From NCBI GenBank assembly GCA_008330645.1, contig VLTN01000050.1:124001-188000 (forward strand): 64,000 bases of DNA. The letters are read 5' to 3'. Positions 1 through 14,090 of this stretch are shown here, one piece after another (within the stretch, counting starts at the first letter, position 1; each line of letters starts with the position of its first letter). The stretch is from Cafeteria roenbergensis (lineage: Eukaryota; Sar; Bigyra; Bicosoecida; Cafeteriaceae). The notes under the pieces are model-generated. The model made no database searches and had not been told where the DNA came from. It was given only the letters and a program-made list of their open reading frames with translations. A program made the position numbers and the translations under genes.

Positions 1-3000
1 GCGGCCGCAGGACTGGCGTGCCGGGTTCGCTGGCTTGCGGCCCGCTGGCTGGACCCGACAGCCGCTCCGGCGGCAACGGAGGGCGGGGCAGAAGCAGGGG
101 CCGCAGCTGGCGGCGCGGGATTCCGGCCGGGGGCGGAGCCAGGGGGGGCCGGTGCGGAGGCTGCTGGCTTGGCCTCCGCAGCCGAGGAGGCCGAGGCCGT
201 GCCGCCGCCTGCAGGTGCCGGGGCTGCTGGGGATGGCGACGGCGCCGGTGCCGAGTCTGGGGGCAGCGAGCTGCGGGCGTGGCAGGGGTGGCACTCGGCC
301 GTCGATGCGTCGTTGGCGGCGGCGCTTCGGCCGCTGGCGGCTGCCGGCTCCGCTGCCGCAGCCCCCACCAGCTCTGCAGCCGGCCCTGGTTCGAGCGCCA
401 CCCTCCATACAGCCATCGTGGTCGGCCTGCGAGCCGCGCTGGCCTCCGCCGCCGCCTCTGCTGTCGCGGGGGGCGCCCCCGATGGACTGGCGACGGCAGA
501 GCCTGGCACCCAGGCGGGGCCGGCCGTCCCGCCCGCTGCCGTGTCCGTTCGGGAGGCGAGCCGCCGGCTGGCCGCAGCTGCTCACGCCTCGGCGAAGCCG
601 GCCCCGACCGCGGCCTCGGCTGCCGGAGCGGGTGCCGAGGTCACTCCAGCGGCATCGGCGATTGTGGCAGTGCGGTCAGCCCTGCGCCGAGCGGGGGCGG
701 GGGCGGGCTCGGGCGGCGCCCGCCGCGGTGCCAGCAGCAGCCCTAGTGACCCGGCTGCTGCCACGGCCGCTGCTGCCACGGCTGTGGGCGGCGGCCTGGC
801 GGCCGCAGTGATCCTGTGCTTTGCCTCCGGGACTGTGGCGCCGTTGGCTCTCCTCTGCAGAACGCAGCGGGCGGTGGCGCAGGCGGCATCGCCAGGCGCT
901 GCCCACGACGGCGCCGTGCCGCGGTGCGCGGCGGGAGAGGCAGCGAGCGACATCGTGTCTCTCATCAGGCGTCCCTCCCACCAGGCCAGCAGGCTCGTGT
1001 GCACCCCTGCGCCGTGGACCCGCTCCGACGGACGGCTGTGCACACCGGAAGCCATGGAGATGGCGGCAGCGGCGGCGGCAGGGGAGTCTCTGTCACTCAC
1101 CGGGGGTGGCGTGCCCGCGCTGGTGACCACAGGCGCTGCTGCGGCCATTTTCCTAAGGGTCAAGGACATCGCCGAAACGGCCGCAGCAGCAGCCGCAGCG
1201 GCTGACGAAGGGGGACACCACCACCACCACCACCAGGCTGGTCGGCGAGGCAGACGCCAGCGAAGCAGCTCTCAGGCGGCGCTTGCCCCCGACGCGACGG
1301 CGGCGCAATCAGCAGGGCACCAGCTGTCCGTCATCGCGGAGTCGCTTGCCGAGGCGGCCGAAGATGCGGAGTCGCTCTCACAGGCACTTGACGCCTTGGT
1401 GATGGCTGCCGTGTCCGTCGATGAAGTGGCGGGCCCCTGCGCCCCTGGCGCCGCCGCCAGAAGCCGAGCCCTTGCCGCTTGGGCCGCCGCGGAGGCAAGG
1501 CTGGGGCTTGCCGGCGCGTTGGCGCCTGCCGTGGCAGCGGCCCTTGGCTCGGCAGTGGTGCTGGCGCGTCAGTCGTGGGCCGCCCAGGCTGCCGCCCCCG
1601 GACCCGTCAGCGGCCAGCCTTTGGAGCTGGTTCCGGTGCTGCTGGCTGCCTGCAGGCTGCTGGTGGCGGCAGAGCCGGCCACGGGGGCGGCAGCGATGGC
1701 AGGGGCGGTGAAGGACGCTGCTGGCGCCGTGGCCGCAGCACTCGCCGCAGAGGTTGCCACCGTGGCCTCCCGGACAGCGACGGCGACGACGGCTGCCGCG
1801 GAGCCTGCGACCCGAGGGACAGCGCGTGCCGGCCGAGGTGCCGTCGGCGCTGGCGGGCCGGCGGAGCAGGCTGCCGCCCGGGACTGGATGTCTGAGGACG
1901 CGGGGGAGGAGGAGGAGGAGGGCGCCGGCGCGGCCCCGGGCGGTGGCACGGCCGGCCAGGCTGTGGCCAGCCTCGCGGCTGCCTCTGCAGGCAGGCTGGC
2001 GGCGCTTCTTGGGGTGGTAGAGCGGGCCGCGGAGGTCGGGGCCGGCGTTGGCTCAGCGGCGGCGATGCTGGCGGCTGCTGCGGAGGCGGCGTTCGCGCAG
2101 CCTGGCAGCGCAGCGGCTGCAGGTGGGGTGGGGGGCGCGTCGGCGACGGGCCGCGCGGCCGCGGCCACTGCCCGTGCGCGTGCCGGCGCTCTGAGCGAGA
2201 GGGGGCGGCGCGATGCCCTCGCCATGGTGGCTGTTGCTGCCGGCGCTGAGAAGGCGGCGGGCCTGTCGGCGGCGTCCTTCGCCCTGGCAGCCTCCGCCGG
2301 CTCTACCGAGGGGCAGGGCCCGTCGGCGCGCTCCTCCCTCGCGCTGGCGCTGGCGCGGCGGGCGGGCAGGCGGCTCGGGGCTCAGAGGACGTCGCTGGCG
2401 GAGACGCTGGCCGGCCTGGCAAGCCCCGGCGACGCGCACAGCGTCTCTCACCCACGCCTCCCCGCCCTTCTGGCTGGTCCGCTGGGCGACCTGGAGGCTG
2501 CAGCCGAGCGCGCCATCGCGGCCGCCGTGACTGTGCTGGCCGCGCCTGCGGAGGCCGCTCTTGCCTCTGCTGCCTACGCCGGTACCCGCACCGCCGGCCG
2601 CACAGAGCCCCAGCCCAGCGCAGCGGCCTGGGCGGCCGCGGCTACTCGTCGCGGCTCCACCGCCGAGGGCGGCTTGACCGCGCTGGCAATGAGCCTCAGC
2701 AGGGCCTCGAGCGCTGCCGCTGCCGGCGACGAAGGCGTTCCCGTCCCCGTGGGCGAGGTGAGCGACGCTGCATCGCGTGCGTGCGAGGCGCTGACCGGCG
2801 CTGCGCAGTTGCTTCGCGGCCTCGCCACCCAGGCGGCCCACTCTGGCGCCAAGGTCGGCGCCTCGGGGGCCCGGCGCGCCGGGGCAGCCGGGTGCCAGCT
2901 CTGGGGAGGCGCCAAGACCGACCCTGGCTCGCGGGTCGCGCTGCTGTGCGCCATGGGGCAGGCAGAGGCGCAACGACTGGAGCGGAGTCTCGGCATCGAG

Positions 3001-3474
3001 GAGGCTGATGCTGCCCCGGACGAGGAGGCCGAGCCGATCCAGGGCAGGCAGCTCGCTGCTGCCCTGCTCGCTGCGGCGGCCCAGCGGGCCAGCATGAGGG
3101 CCTGCGAGCGGATTCTCTCCGCTGACGTCATCACAGGGAAGGGCGCAGCGCGGGCTGCCGCAGACAGCCGCCGCCTTGCGGCCGTGCTGGTTTCCCTTCG
3201 TGCGACTCCCCACCCGCTGCTCGCCGTCGTTGTCGACGCGGTCACCATGCCAACGCACTTGCTTCGGGCGTGCATCGACTGCGTCGCAAGCGGGAGCAAC
3301 AGCGCGCCTGCGCAAGCCGCAGCTGGAGCGGCGCCAGGCCGCGTCCGGCGGGCTGGGGCCGGGCCGACTGCATCGCAGTCGTCGGGCGACGCCGCCTGCG
3401 CTGAGCAGCTTCTTCCTGTTCGTCCTGTGTTGCGCCGTGTCGCGGCCATGAGAGGACTCGCATCCACAATGTGA
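1..3474 (+). CDS. Alanine-rich large protein, 3' part (5' end outside window)
   Basis: The reading frame is open from the first base to a TGA at 3472-3474, about 1157 codons, so the gene starts upstream of the window; no ATG within it need be the start. The product is extremely rich in Ala with Gly, Leu, Val and Arg. It is built of long stretches that look alpha-helical, broken by Gly/Ser/Pro segments, a run of six His near 1218-1235 and an acidic Glu run near 1906-1920. I see no signal peptide, membrane helix or catalytic motif. The last 150 residues are less repetitive and contain a hydrophobic helix-like stretch with Cys (around 3195-3300). Repeated Ala/Leu/Val helices would fit a helical-bundle scaffold such as a talin- or vinculin-like rod, but I cannot show homology. 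Long open frames on the other strand are G+C shadows. Being coding is fairly sure; function is unknown. Confidence 0.6.
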   Translation, partial: AAAGLACRVRWLAARWLDPTAAPAATEGGAEAGAAAGGAGFRPGAEPGGAGAEAAGLASAAEEAEAVPPPAGAGAAGDGDGAGAESGGSELRAWQGWHSAVDASLAAALRPLAAAGSAAAAPTSSAAGPGSSATLHTAIVVGLRAALASAAASAVAGGAPDGLATAEPGTQAGPAVPPAAVSVREASRRLAAAAHASAKPAPTAASAAGAGAEVTPAASAIVAVRSALRRAGAGAGSGGARRGASSSPSDPAAATAAAATAVGGGLAAAVILCFASGTVAPLALLCRTQRAVAQAASPGAAHDGAVPRCAAGEAASDIVSLIRRPSHQASRLVCTPAPWTRSDGRLCTPEAMEMAAAAAAGESLSLTGGGVPALVTTGAAAAIFLRVKDIAETAAAAAAAADEGGHHHHHHQAGRRGRRQRSSSQAALAPDATAAQSAGHQLSVIAESLAEAAEDAESLSQALDALVMAAVSVDEVAGPCAPGAAARSRALAAWAAAEARLGLAGALAPAVAAALGSAVVLARQSWAAQAAAPGPVSGQPLELVPVLLAACRLLVAAEPATGAAAMAGAVKDAAGAVAAALAAEVATVASRTATATTAAAEPATRGTARAGRGAVGAGGPAEQAAARDWMSEDAGEEEEEGAGAAPGGGTAGQAVASLAAASAGRLAALLGVVERAAEVGAGVGSAAAMLAAAAEAAFAQPGSAAAAGGVGGASATGRAAAATARARAGALSERGRRDALAMVAVAAGAEKAAGLSAASFALAASAGSTEGQGPSARSSLALALARRAGRRLGAQRTSLAETLAGLASPGDAHSVSHPRLPALLAGPLGDLEAAAERAIAAAVTVLAAPAEAALASAAYAGTRTAGRTEPQPSAAAWAAAATRRGSTAEGGLTALAMSLSRASSAAAAGDEGVPVPVGEVSDAASRACEALTGAAQLLRGLATQAAHSGAKVGASGARRAGAAGCQLWGGAKTDPGSRVALLCAMGQAEAQRLERSLGIEEADAAPDEEAEPIQGRQLAAALLAAAAQRASMRACERILSADVITGKGAARAAADSRRLAAVLVSLRATPHPLLAVVVDAVTMPTHLLRACIDCVASGSNSAPAQAAAGAAPGRVRRAGAGPTASQSSGDAACAEQLLPVRPVLRRVAAMRGLASTM

Positions 3475-3972
3475 AGGCGTGTGCGTGCTTGTCACAACCG
3501 CTTGCCCGTGTCTTGTGCGCGATTGTGCGCAACTCGCGACACACATGTGGGTGCCGCTGGTTCGGTTTGATGGAGCGTGGAACCAGTCTGCCAACCCGCC
3601 GCTGCAACAGCCTGGTGCGGGGGGCGGAACTGTAGGGACTGTGCTTCTGTGAGAAACCAGCTGGGGGGCGCACGTTGGCGTGCAAAACGCATCTGTGTGA
3701 AGGGGCGTGCTTGCATCCGCCAGGCTCGCGGTCAGCAAGGGAGCTCGAATACCTTCGACGGTTGCGCGCACACGTGCTGTCCGCAGCGCCCTTGAGCGCT
3801 GCCCGGCGCTGGCAATGCAGGCAGCCCGCGCTGCAGGCCCCAGAGACACGCACTCGAATTCTCGCACTCTGCTTGGCCGCGCAGCAAGCAGTGCAAGAGT
3901 CCCTCGCGCCAGCCTGACAGCCCCTGCCGCGATGGCTGAGCCAGGCGGACCGGGGCAGGCACAGCAGATCAG
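3475..3972. other. Convergent intergenic region
   Basis: This lies between the stop of the alanine-rich gene (+) and the stop of the membrane protein on the other strand, so it holds the two 3' UTRs. It is slightly less G+C-rich than its neighbours. I see no ORF with recognisable protein character, no tRNA-like clover leaf and no repeat. Confidence 0.5.
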
Positions 3973-6710
3973 CTAGAGCGCAAACGAGCCGTCGTACTGG
4001 CCGTCAGCCGAAGGCGGAGGCGGCGCGCCGAACCCGCCAGAGGCAGCTGGGTACGCTGGAGCCGTCCCCGGGAAGGCTGCCGCCGGGGCGGTAGGGTATC
4101 CCGGGCCGCCCGCCGGCGCGGCGGGGTAGGCAGGGGCAGCCGGGTACGCTGGGCCGCCGCTCGTGTCGGTTGTGCCGTAGGTCGGGGCGCTCGGCACTGG
4201 CGGGGCGGCAGCCGCGCCAGGGGACTTGAACACCTTGGTGGCCGAGTCCGCCTTGGGGACTGCAGGCGACTTTGCCGGCGCAGCCGGGGATGCGGCAAGA
4301 ATCTCATCCGCCCGCTGGCGCACGCGCCTGTCCTTGCCGGCCTTGAGGTCGCTCTCAATGCTGCTGGGCAGCCCCGCTGCCCTGATCTGGCGGATGTTCG
4401 CGGCGAGCGAGGTGGCTTCGTTCTGGTACCGGCGGCGCAGGAACGAGCTCTCCACGGTGGCCAGGCACCCAAACTCCGCGCGGCGGGCCTCGACCTCCGC
4501 GGCCCTGGTCACGGCGGCGCTGCCGCCTGAAGCACCGCCGCTCGAGGAAGAGGAGGAGGACGAGACCGCTGAGTTGCTGACGCGAACCGTCGCTGCTGCT
4601 TCGGCGCTCGGCGGCGCGCCCCCGACGGCTGGCAGCGGCGCCCCCTTGCCGTTGAAGCTGCCGCAGAACACGCCCATGGCGACGGGGAAGAGCATCACGA
4701 GCGACACGACGGACAGCGCGAAGGAGGCGACGAGCAGCTCCTGGCCCTCCGTGTTGATGCTCACTCCCCTGGAGCTAAAGTACAGCGGCGGCGCGAGGGG
4801 GTTGGACACTGCCTTGAGCTCCTCGCCGTAGTCGTCGTCGTCGTCGAGCCGCGCGCCGCGGAGCTTGGCGAGGAGGGGGTTCTTCCCGAGCTCGCCGATG
4901 GAGGCGAGCACGGAGGCGCCGCCGGCCACGCCCGCGACAAGAGCCACGATGAAGACGAGTCCGACGATGCGCCCCCAGACGTGGAACGCGCGGGCAGCGG
5001 CGCCCTTGCGCATGTTACAGAAGAGCCCGAGGACGAGGCACACGGCAACGGTCATGCCTGCGACTGCGCGGACAACCGCGCCGGCGAACGCCGATTGGAC
5101 CACGGGCGCCACGGCCACCATGGCGTCGCTGCTAAAGTCGTTCGTCGTGGCCGAGCCGTTTCCGCGCGAGAGGAACAGCTGCCGCGGGGAGCCGACGTCA
5201 AAGCAGTCCTTGAGAGGGTACCCCACCTGAGCCAGACTCGTGCTGGAGGTGGTGAGGCAGCCTTGCGTGAGGGTCATGGAGTAATAAAAGTCTGCCGAAC
5301 TGTCGATGCGGGAGCCGCCCGAGTAGATGGAGCCCGAGGTCCGGAACTGGAACAGGGGCTCCGACGTTGCGATGATCCCGATGATGGCGCCGGCGATGTG
5401 CACGAGGCCCATGGGGGGCAGCGAGCAGAGGCGCCACCAGTCGGGGACCCAGTTGTCCACAGAGTCGGCGGTCGTCCGGCGCTTGCTGTAGTTGCACGGG
5501 TAGCAAGCGCTGTCGCACCCGTCGTCGCTGATGAAAGTCTCGCCGCAGCAGCCCAGGCCGTTGCCGTTGGTCCCGCAGCACGACTTGGGGCAGCAGGGCC
5601 ACACCACAATGCCGCTTGGCGCGTACAGGTACGTGACTGCCTCCATGATCAGGCCGAAGAAGCTGCAGATGGCAGCGGGAATCACTGCCCAAAAGCCGAA
5701 CCAGTAGTCGAGCCCGGTGCGGACGCGAATCACCATGCTCGACGTCGACGAGCCCGTGGCCGCGGCCTCGTACTGCTCCCAGTCGGTGCTGCTCTGGGAG
5801 ATGAGCAGGCTCTCGTTCTCGCCCAAGGAGCTCAGGTTGACCGCCGAGACAATCGCGCCGGACATCCCAATCGCAATGAACAGCACCACCAGCCGAGTGG
5901 TCCAGGCGTAGCTGGACTTCACAGCCTCGCGCCCGCCGCAGCAGCAAATGATAGCCGCTCGGCGGTTGTGCAGGAGCATGGCCAGGGGGAGAAGGATGAC
6001 CAGCACGCTTCCGGCAAATACGTTGCTCAGGTCAAATGCTGCAAGCTGCGAGGCCGCCGCCGCCACCACGTTCTCGCCCACCGGCAGGTTGCTCAGTGCG
6101 GACGTGGTCACGTCGGCATAGTCGAAGCACGTGGTGCTGGTCGACGGGGAGTCGTCGTTCAAGACCTGGTTGCGGCTCGGGCTGAAGTCGTCGTCGCCGC
6201 CCGCGGGCGTCGGGCCGATGCACAGCGAGTTGAGCAGGAAGCTGGCACGCCAGGACGAGTCGCTCGAGCTTCGACTCAGGTCCACATGTCCGAGGCCGTC
6301 GGCCAGGGAGATGCTGGTCAGGACCAGCGCGGCAATGGAGCCGCCCGTCTGCAACAGCGAGGGCAAAACTCAACCAGAGGCGGCGGCGGAAAGGGGCAAC
6401 CGGCGTGACCCCTCGGCCTTGCGAGCCGCAGCGCAGGCAGGTTCGAGCCCCGAGATGCTACGCAAGAGTCGGCCCCGAGGGCGCCGGGACGGGACGAGCA
6501 AGCGGGAGGGGGGCGGACGGCGGGCAGGGCTTGGCCGACCGGCAGCCGGAAGCTTCGTCGTCACAGGCGCAGTCTTCCAGGAATGTGCCGGCGTCCGCCG
6601 TCTGCCCGCCAAGGCAAGCCCCCCAGGCCCCGGATCGCGCCCCAAAGCCTGCTCACAAAGAAAATGTACAGCGCCATGAATGCCGCAAGGTCCGAGTCAT
6701 CGTTGGCCAT
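3973..6710 (-). CDS. Multi-pass membrane protein with Cys-rich loop and Tyr/Pro/Ala-rich tail
   Basis: The model has two exons, 6710-6657 and 6348-3973, joined by a 308-nt phase-0 intron (donor gtgagc, acceptor tgttgcag). The large frame has no ATG near its start, whereas exon 1 begins MANDDSDLAAFM and completes the first membrane helix across the junction. The product is 809 residues. I see six to seven hydrophobic segments. Loops are rich in Cys, including clusters WPCCPKSCCG and CYPCNYSK, and in Ser/Asn, as expected outside the membrane. The segment after the last helix is charged (EARRAEF to KAGKDRRVRQ), probably a cytosolic helix. The last 90 residues are low-complexity Ala-Pro-Tyr-Gly repeats (AYPAAPAYPAAP). 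The gene shares a divergent 870-bp spacer with beta-tubulin. I do not recognise the family. Confidence 0.75.
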
Positions 6711-9870
<3,160 letters not shown>

Positions 9871-10124
9871 GCGTCCTTGTGACTGCGATGCTCCGCGTTG
9901 CGGGAAGGGAATGCCGCAGCTCTCGTGGCGCATCGCTTGCGTGCGTGGGACGGATTTGGCAAGCCCCATCCTCTTACAGTGCCCTTCTTCTGCTTTCCAC
10001 CGAGTCTGTCCACACCACAAGCCACCCGAAGCGCGCGTAGAAGCTCGCGCGCGCGCGCCACAACTCTGGCAGAGCGCGCCCTTCACTCTGTCCCCCCAAC
10101 GTGTCCACTCGTCGGCAAGCGGCA

Positions 10125-11532
10125 ATGGAGGGGGTCTCGTCGGAGCTTACTGTGCTACTCATGTTCCTGGCGGCGTCGGTCTTGGTGGCCGTAGTCCTGA
10201 CGCTGCAGCGGGGTCTCAACATCCGCGCCGTGGTGAGTTTATTCGCAATGGGTTCACGCGCCGCCCTTCCCCTCAGAGCGGGATGCGCGCCACGCGAGCG
10301 CCGGCCCGCCCGTGTTCGCTCTTCGTTGCAGGACCCTGGAGTCGCGGCGGACATGCGCGGAGCCCACATGGACGTGCCGAGAGCTGGCGAGCCCGCGGGC
10401 GAGGGCGACTGCCCAATTAGCCTCGAGGTAAGCGCCCAGGCGGGGAGGCGATCCCCGAAAAAAAACGGCAACAGGCCCTGCCATCAGCCGTGCGCCTCGC
10501 TCTCCTGTTGGAACGGGGGCGGTGGGGGGAGGGGGGACGGAGCTGCCAGTGCCTGAGAGCGCCCGTCCAAATGGCTTTGGCGTCGCCGTTTTGTGTTTCT
10601 TGCTCCTGATGCGCGCGCAGCCCCTGGATTTCCCCGTGACGACTCCGTGCAATCACACGTTTAGCGCGAACAGCGTGCTCGACTACTGGCAAGCTGTGTG
10701 CCTGGTGAGAGGAAAGCGGTCGCGGCCGGAGTTGCTGCCGGGCCGCGCGGGTCCGCTTCCGGCACACACACGTCACTGCTCCCGCTCCCGTCGTGGCACA
10801 ACCGCAGCCCGGAGTCATCAAGTGCCCCATGTGCCGCGCGGAAGCCAAGGAGCTGATGGAGTGCTTCCGGCCCGCGGAATGGGGCGCAGCCGTCGCTGAG
10901 CGCCGCGCCGTCGTGCTGCGCCGCATCGTGGCGTACAACCACCGCTACAGCGACAGAACCACGGTAAGGATGAGGCTGGCGGGTGGGAATCGCGCTGTTG
11001 CGGGTGCGGGCCCGTCTCTCTGGGGCGTGCCTTGCAGCCGCAGCGGCTCGCAGGCCAAGGGGCCGCACCTCATCGCGTCGCGTCGCGTCGCGTCGCGTGC
11101 TTGCAACCCTTTGCGTGACGATCCGCAGGCGTGGGAACGGATCCAGTTCGCCCTGCAAGGCCTGGGCCGCGCTATCAGTGCGCCCAGGTCGCTGCTGGTT
11201 GCAGGCGCGTCTCTCATCACGGGGCGGCTGCTCATCGGCGTGAGGCTGCTCCAGCGCGCACCAGCTGCGCCGGCGGCGCCATTGCGCCTCGCTCACTGCG
11301 CGCGGCGCCTCGTGAGGCCTCGTGCTCCGTGCTCTACTCGCAGGTTGTCGGGTCGATTGTTGCGAGCGTCGTTTACGCGCTGCTGCCCGTTGATCTCATT
11401 CCTGACGGGCTCATGGGCGGGCTGGGCTACCTCGACGATCTGGTTGTGGCCGGAGCGGCCCTCCTCTTCGTCGCGGAGATGGTTCGGTCTGCTATGCAGC
11501 GCCGGATGGGAATGAACGCCGTGGGGGTATGA
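10125..11532 (+). CDS. RNF170-like protein: degenerate RING plus DUF1232 membrane domain
   Basis: Human RNF170 is an ER-membrane ubiquitin ligase that targets IP3 receptors; this looks like its homologue, 247 residues. There are six exons: 10125-10232, 10332-10427, 10621-10704, 10808-10963, 11129-11239, 11344-11532. All five introns are phase 0. Order along the protein: an N-terminal membrane helix (VLLMFLAASVLVAVV), a RING-like segment running from CPISLE through PCNHTFSANS to KCPMCR, a linker with AYNHRYS (the family has NDYNRRFS there), then the DUF1232 pair of helices around LLPVDLIPDGLMGGLGYLDD. The RING is abnormal: Ser replaces zinc ligands 2, 5 and 6, while ligands 3, 4, 7 and 8 remain, so only one zinc site can form. 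E2 binding may therefore differ or be lost. Family assignment rests on domain order and the YNxR and LxPxDxxP motifs. Confidence 0.88.
11072..11098 (+). repeat. CGCGT/GTCGC pentamer tandem repeat
   Basis: About five copies of the 5-bp unit gcgtc lie inside intron 4 of the RNF170-like gene. This is a short minisatellite, probably length-variable, with no sign of function. Confidence 0.7.
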
Positions 11533-11689
11533 CTGCTCCGCGTGTGCGCATCCAACAGCCGCCGTGGCCAAGAGCGCGAGCCGGGCGTCCAAGAGGTGGC
11601 GTGTCATCTCACCTGATCGCGCACGTCGCGCGAGCACTCAGCCATGCAATCGAGCTACAAAAGTTCCCGCCGAATCAACTCGCCTGCAT

Positions 11690-14090
11690 TCACACAAGGG
11701 GCGCCACACCACGCGCTGAGGTTGCCCCAGCAGCAGATTCGGTGATGTCCGCGCTGTCAGACCCCCTCCCTTCCCCAAGATCCTCGTCCTCCTCGTCCTC
11801 TTCGTCGCCGATGCTGAATGCATGATCCGCGGCTCGAGAGTTCGCCACGCGGCCTGGCAACGATGCTGCAGCGGTGACGGGCATCGCTGCAAGCTCCAAA
11901 TCGCCGTCGCTGTCCCCGTCGTGGCCGGAGGGCCGCGCAACGCCACCCGCGGTGGCGGCGCCGACGGGCTCGCTGGTCGCCACTCGAGCCGAGGCATCCA
12001 CACCGAGGCCCGTGTCCTCGACGAGGCCTTCGTCGTCTTCGCCCGTTGCGGCTTGCGCGTAGAGGGCGTACTGGGCAGAGGTTGGGCCGGGGAACCAGAG
12101 GACGCCGATGGTGACGAGAATTGCGAGGAACACGATGTCCCAGTCGTTGGTGAACAGGAAGTACCACTGCCACGGCAGCGGGATGACTCCCAGGTCCACG
12201 GCCACGGTGAGGATGGCGACAACAAGCACAAGGCCGATGGACACGATGAGGGCGGTGCCGAGGCGGTTGTACATGAGCAACTTGACCTGCTCCCGTGACT
12301 CAGTGAGCAGCTTGCGCACCTGCTGCAGCGCTCCCACGATCCAAGCGACGAAGGCAACGGTCAGAACGGCAACAGGCACGATGGTCAAGTAGCTTGGGCT
12401 GCGGACGCAACGATGGGGCGGCGGAAAGGGGGGGGGGGGGGACAAGTGACAGGGGGGCGAGGGGCTGCGGCAGCCGCAGCGGCCCCCGTGGCGGATCCAG
12501 CCCGGAGCCCGAGAGGCTCAGGGACAACAGGCGGCCGAAGCAGGCGGGGCGGGGGCTCACTCGTCGCCGTCCAGGGCCTTGAGCCTCTCGGTGTTCGCGA
12601 AGGCGCACGCGCCAAAGTACGCCACGGTGAGAATGGCCAGGCCGGCCCACTGCGGGCGAGGGAGGTTCGGGAGGACGACGCCGTACCCCAGGCAGACGGC
12701 GAGGAGGATGGCTAGGGAGACAGCCCACTTGAGCGCCGTGAGGATGGCGGCGACGATGACCTCGGGCTTGGTGGGGCAACAGAAGGGGACCCCAGACTCG
12801 TTGTGGTCGGCGAAGATGGCGAAGAGCGTGCCTGTCTGCGGCCGGCACCAGCAGCGGGGCGGGGAGGGGCGCAAGGGGGGCCGGGTGTGGGGGGGGGGGA
12901 GGAAGGGGGAGAAGGGGGGCGAGTGGGGCGGAGGCGGCTGGCAGAGTGGCGCAGCGGGGGACGGCGATGGCGACGGTGGCGGCGGGGGCGGCGGGGCGGC
13001 GGCAGGGGCGGCTGCACGCGACGAACCTCAATCGCGCCGATGACGGCGAGCGCGACGACGAACCCCTGCAGCGAGATGGCGTGCTGGCGCCTCATCAGCA
13101 TTGCACCAGCGAACACAAGCGTGAACACCAGGTAGGCGGTCATGATGGCTCCGAAGTAGGCCATGTGCCCGAAGCGCCAGCCGGGGAGGTACCCGTACGG
13201 GTTTCGGAAGGACCACTCCCCGGTCAGCTCTGCCGGCGGAACTTCGTCACCCGTGCTGGTACACACGACGACGACGATCCACTGCTTCCCTTCCACGCTG
13301 CAAAGGAGGTCGGCCACGGGCGATTGCTCGAGGGTGGGACGGAGCCGCGGGGGCAGCGACGCTGCGGAGGGAGCATCGGCGCGGCAATGGGAGGCAGCGC
13401 TCGACTGGCCCAAGCAGGCTCCATTGCGAGCCGGAACTCTCAACTCACCGTGTTTCCCGGCTGGCTGCCAGCACGATGGGGTCTTGGAGAGGGCGGAAGG
13501 AGCTCACCACGGGCCCCAGCTTCGCACTCTCGCTGGCTCCCTTGGCTGCCGGCCGGACGATGACCTCTCCGAGCGAGGAAAGGCCACACAGCCCTGCAGA
13601 CATCAGGCCTGGGTTGCAGCACAGCTTCAGGGCTTCGCGGTTCTCCGCAAGGCCGGGTGCGGGCGTGCCGATGCTCGACAAGGTCTCCTCATCCGCGAAC
13701 GCTACGGAGACCACCAGGCCGATCGACGACGCCGACACGTTGCCAGAAAGGGTGAGCGTCCCTTCCATTCCGACAGTGCTGTGCGGCCCTCCTCTCTGCG
13801 CTCGGTAGGCGTCGCGGGGAAACGCAAGCCAGCGCAGCACTCACGCGTGGCGGAGCTGCGGAACAAGCGCGTCCCTGCGACTCTCTCCAGTCCTTTGCGC
13901 GGGCAACCGTGGAGATCAAACAGCGATGCCGCGCCGTGCACTGGCCACAGCTCACCCCGCCGAGGTACATCTGGCCCTCAGTGACAACGTACGCCTGCGC
14001 GGAGCCTCCCATGGCCACCGACTTTTGGTACACGAACGCCTGCGCCCCCGTCGCCAGGCAGGCCACGATTGCCGGGAACGCGAGCCGCAT
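11690..14090 (-). CDS. GOST / lung-seven-transmembrane family protein (TMEM87/GPR107-like)
   Basis: There are five exons: 14090-13956, 13795-13449, 13297-13027, 12835-12561, 12398-11690. The introns have phases 0, 2, 0 and 2, and the joined frame gives 578 residues. It opens with a signal peptide (MRLAFPAIVACLATGAQA) and a short lumenal domain of about 180 residues. Then comes FRNPYGYLPGWRFGH and seven membrane helices, roughly 204-230, 238-262, 275-305, 312-335, 345-368, 383-407 and 417-442. The last helix region, DWDIVFLAILVTIGVLWFP followed by an acidic segment, matches the pattern I know from TMEM87 (helix, LWRP, EEE). The family sits in the Golgi/endosome system and is linked to vesicle traffic. 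The C-terminal 130 residues are Ala/Ser/Glu/Asp-rich and disordered. Intron 4 carries a run of 14 G (12428-12441), which reads as a poly-C pyrimidine tract on the sense strand. Confidence 0.82.

Noticed and set aside
1-8. NotI site (gcggccgc) at the first bases as a sign of vector sequence
   Set aside because: The motif is common in G+C-rich DNA, the reading frame runs straight through it, and no vector sequence follows.
1218-1235. Six-His stretch as an engineered tag
   Set aside because: It is internal, flanked by natural low-complexity sequence; similar His runs occur in the regulator gene.
2053-3867. 604-codon open frame on the minus strand
   Set aside because: It lies antisense to the alanine-rich gene, its product is Arg/Gly/Ala noise, and long antisense frames are expected at this G+C content.
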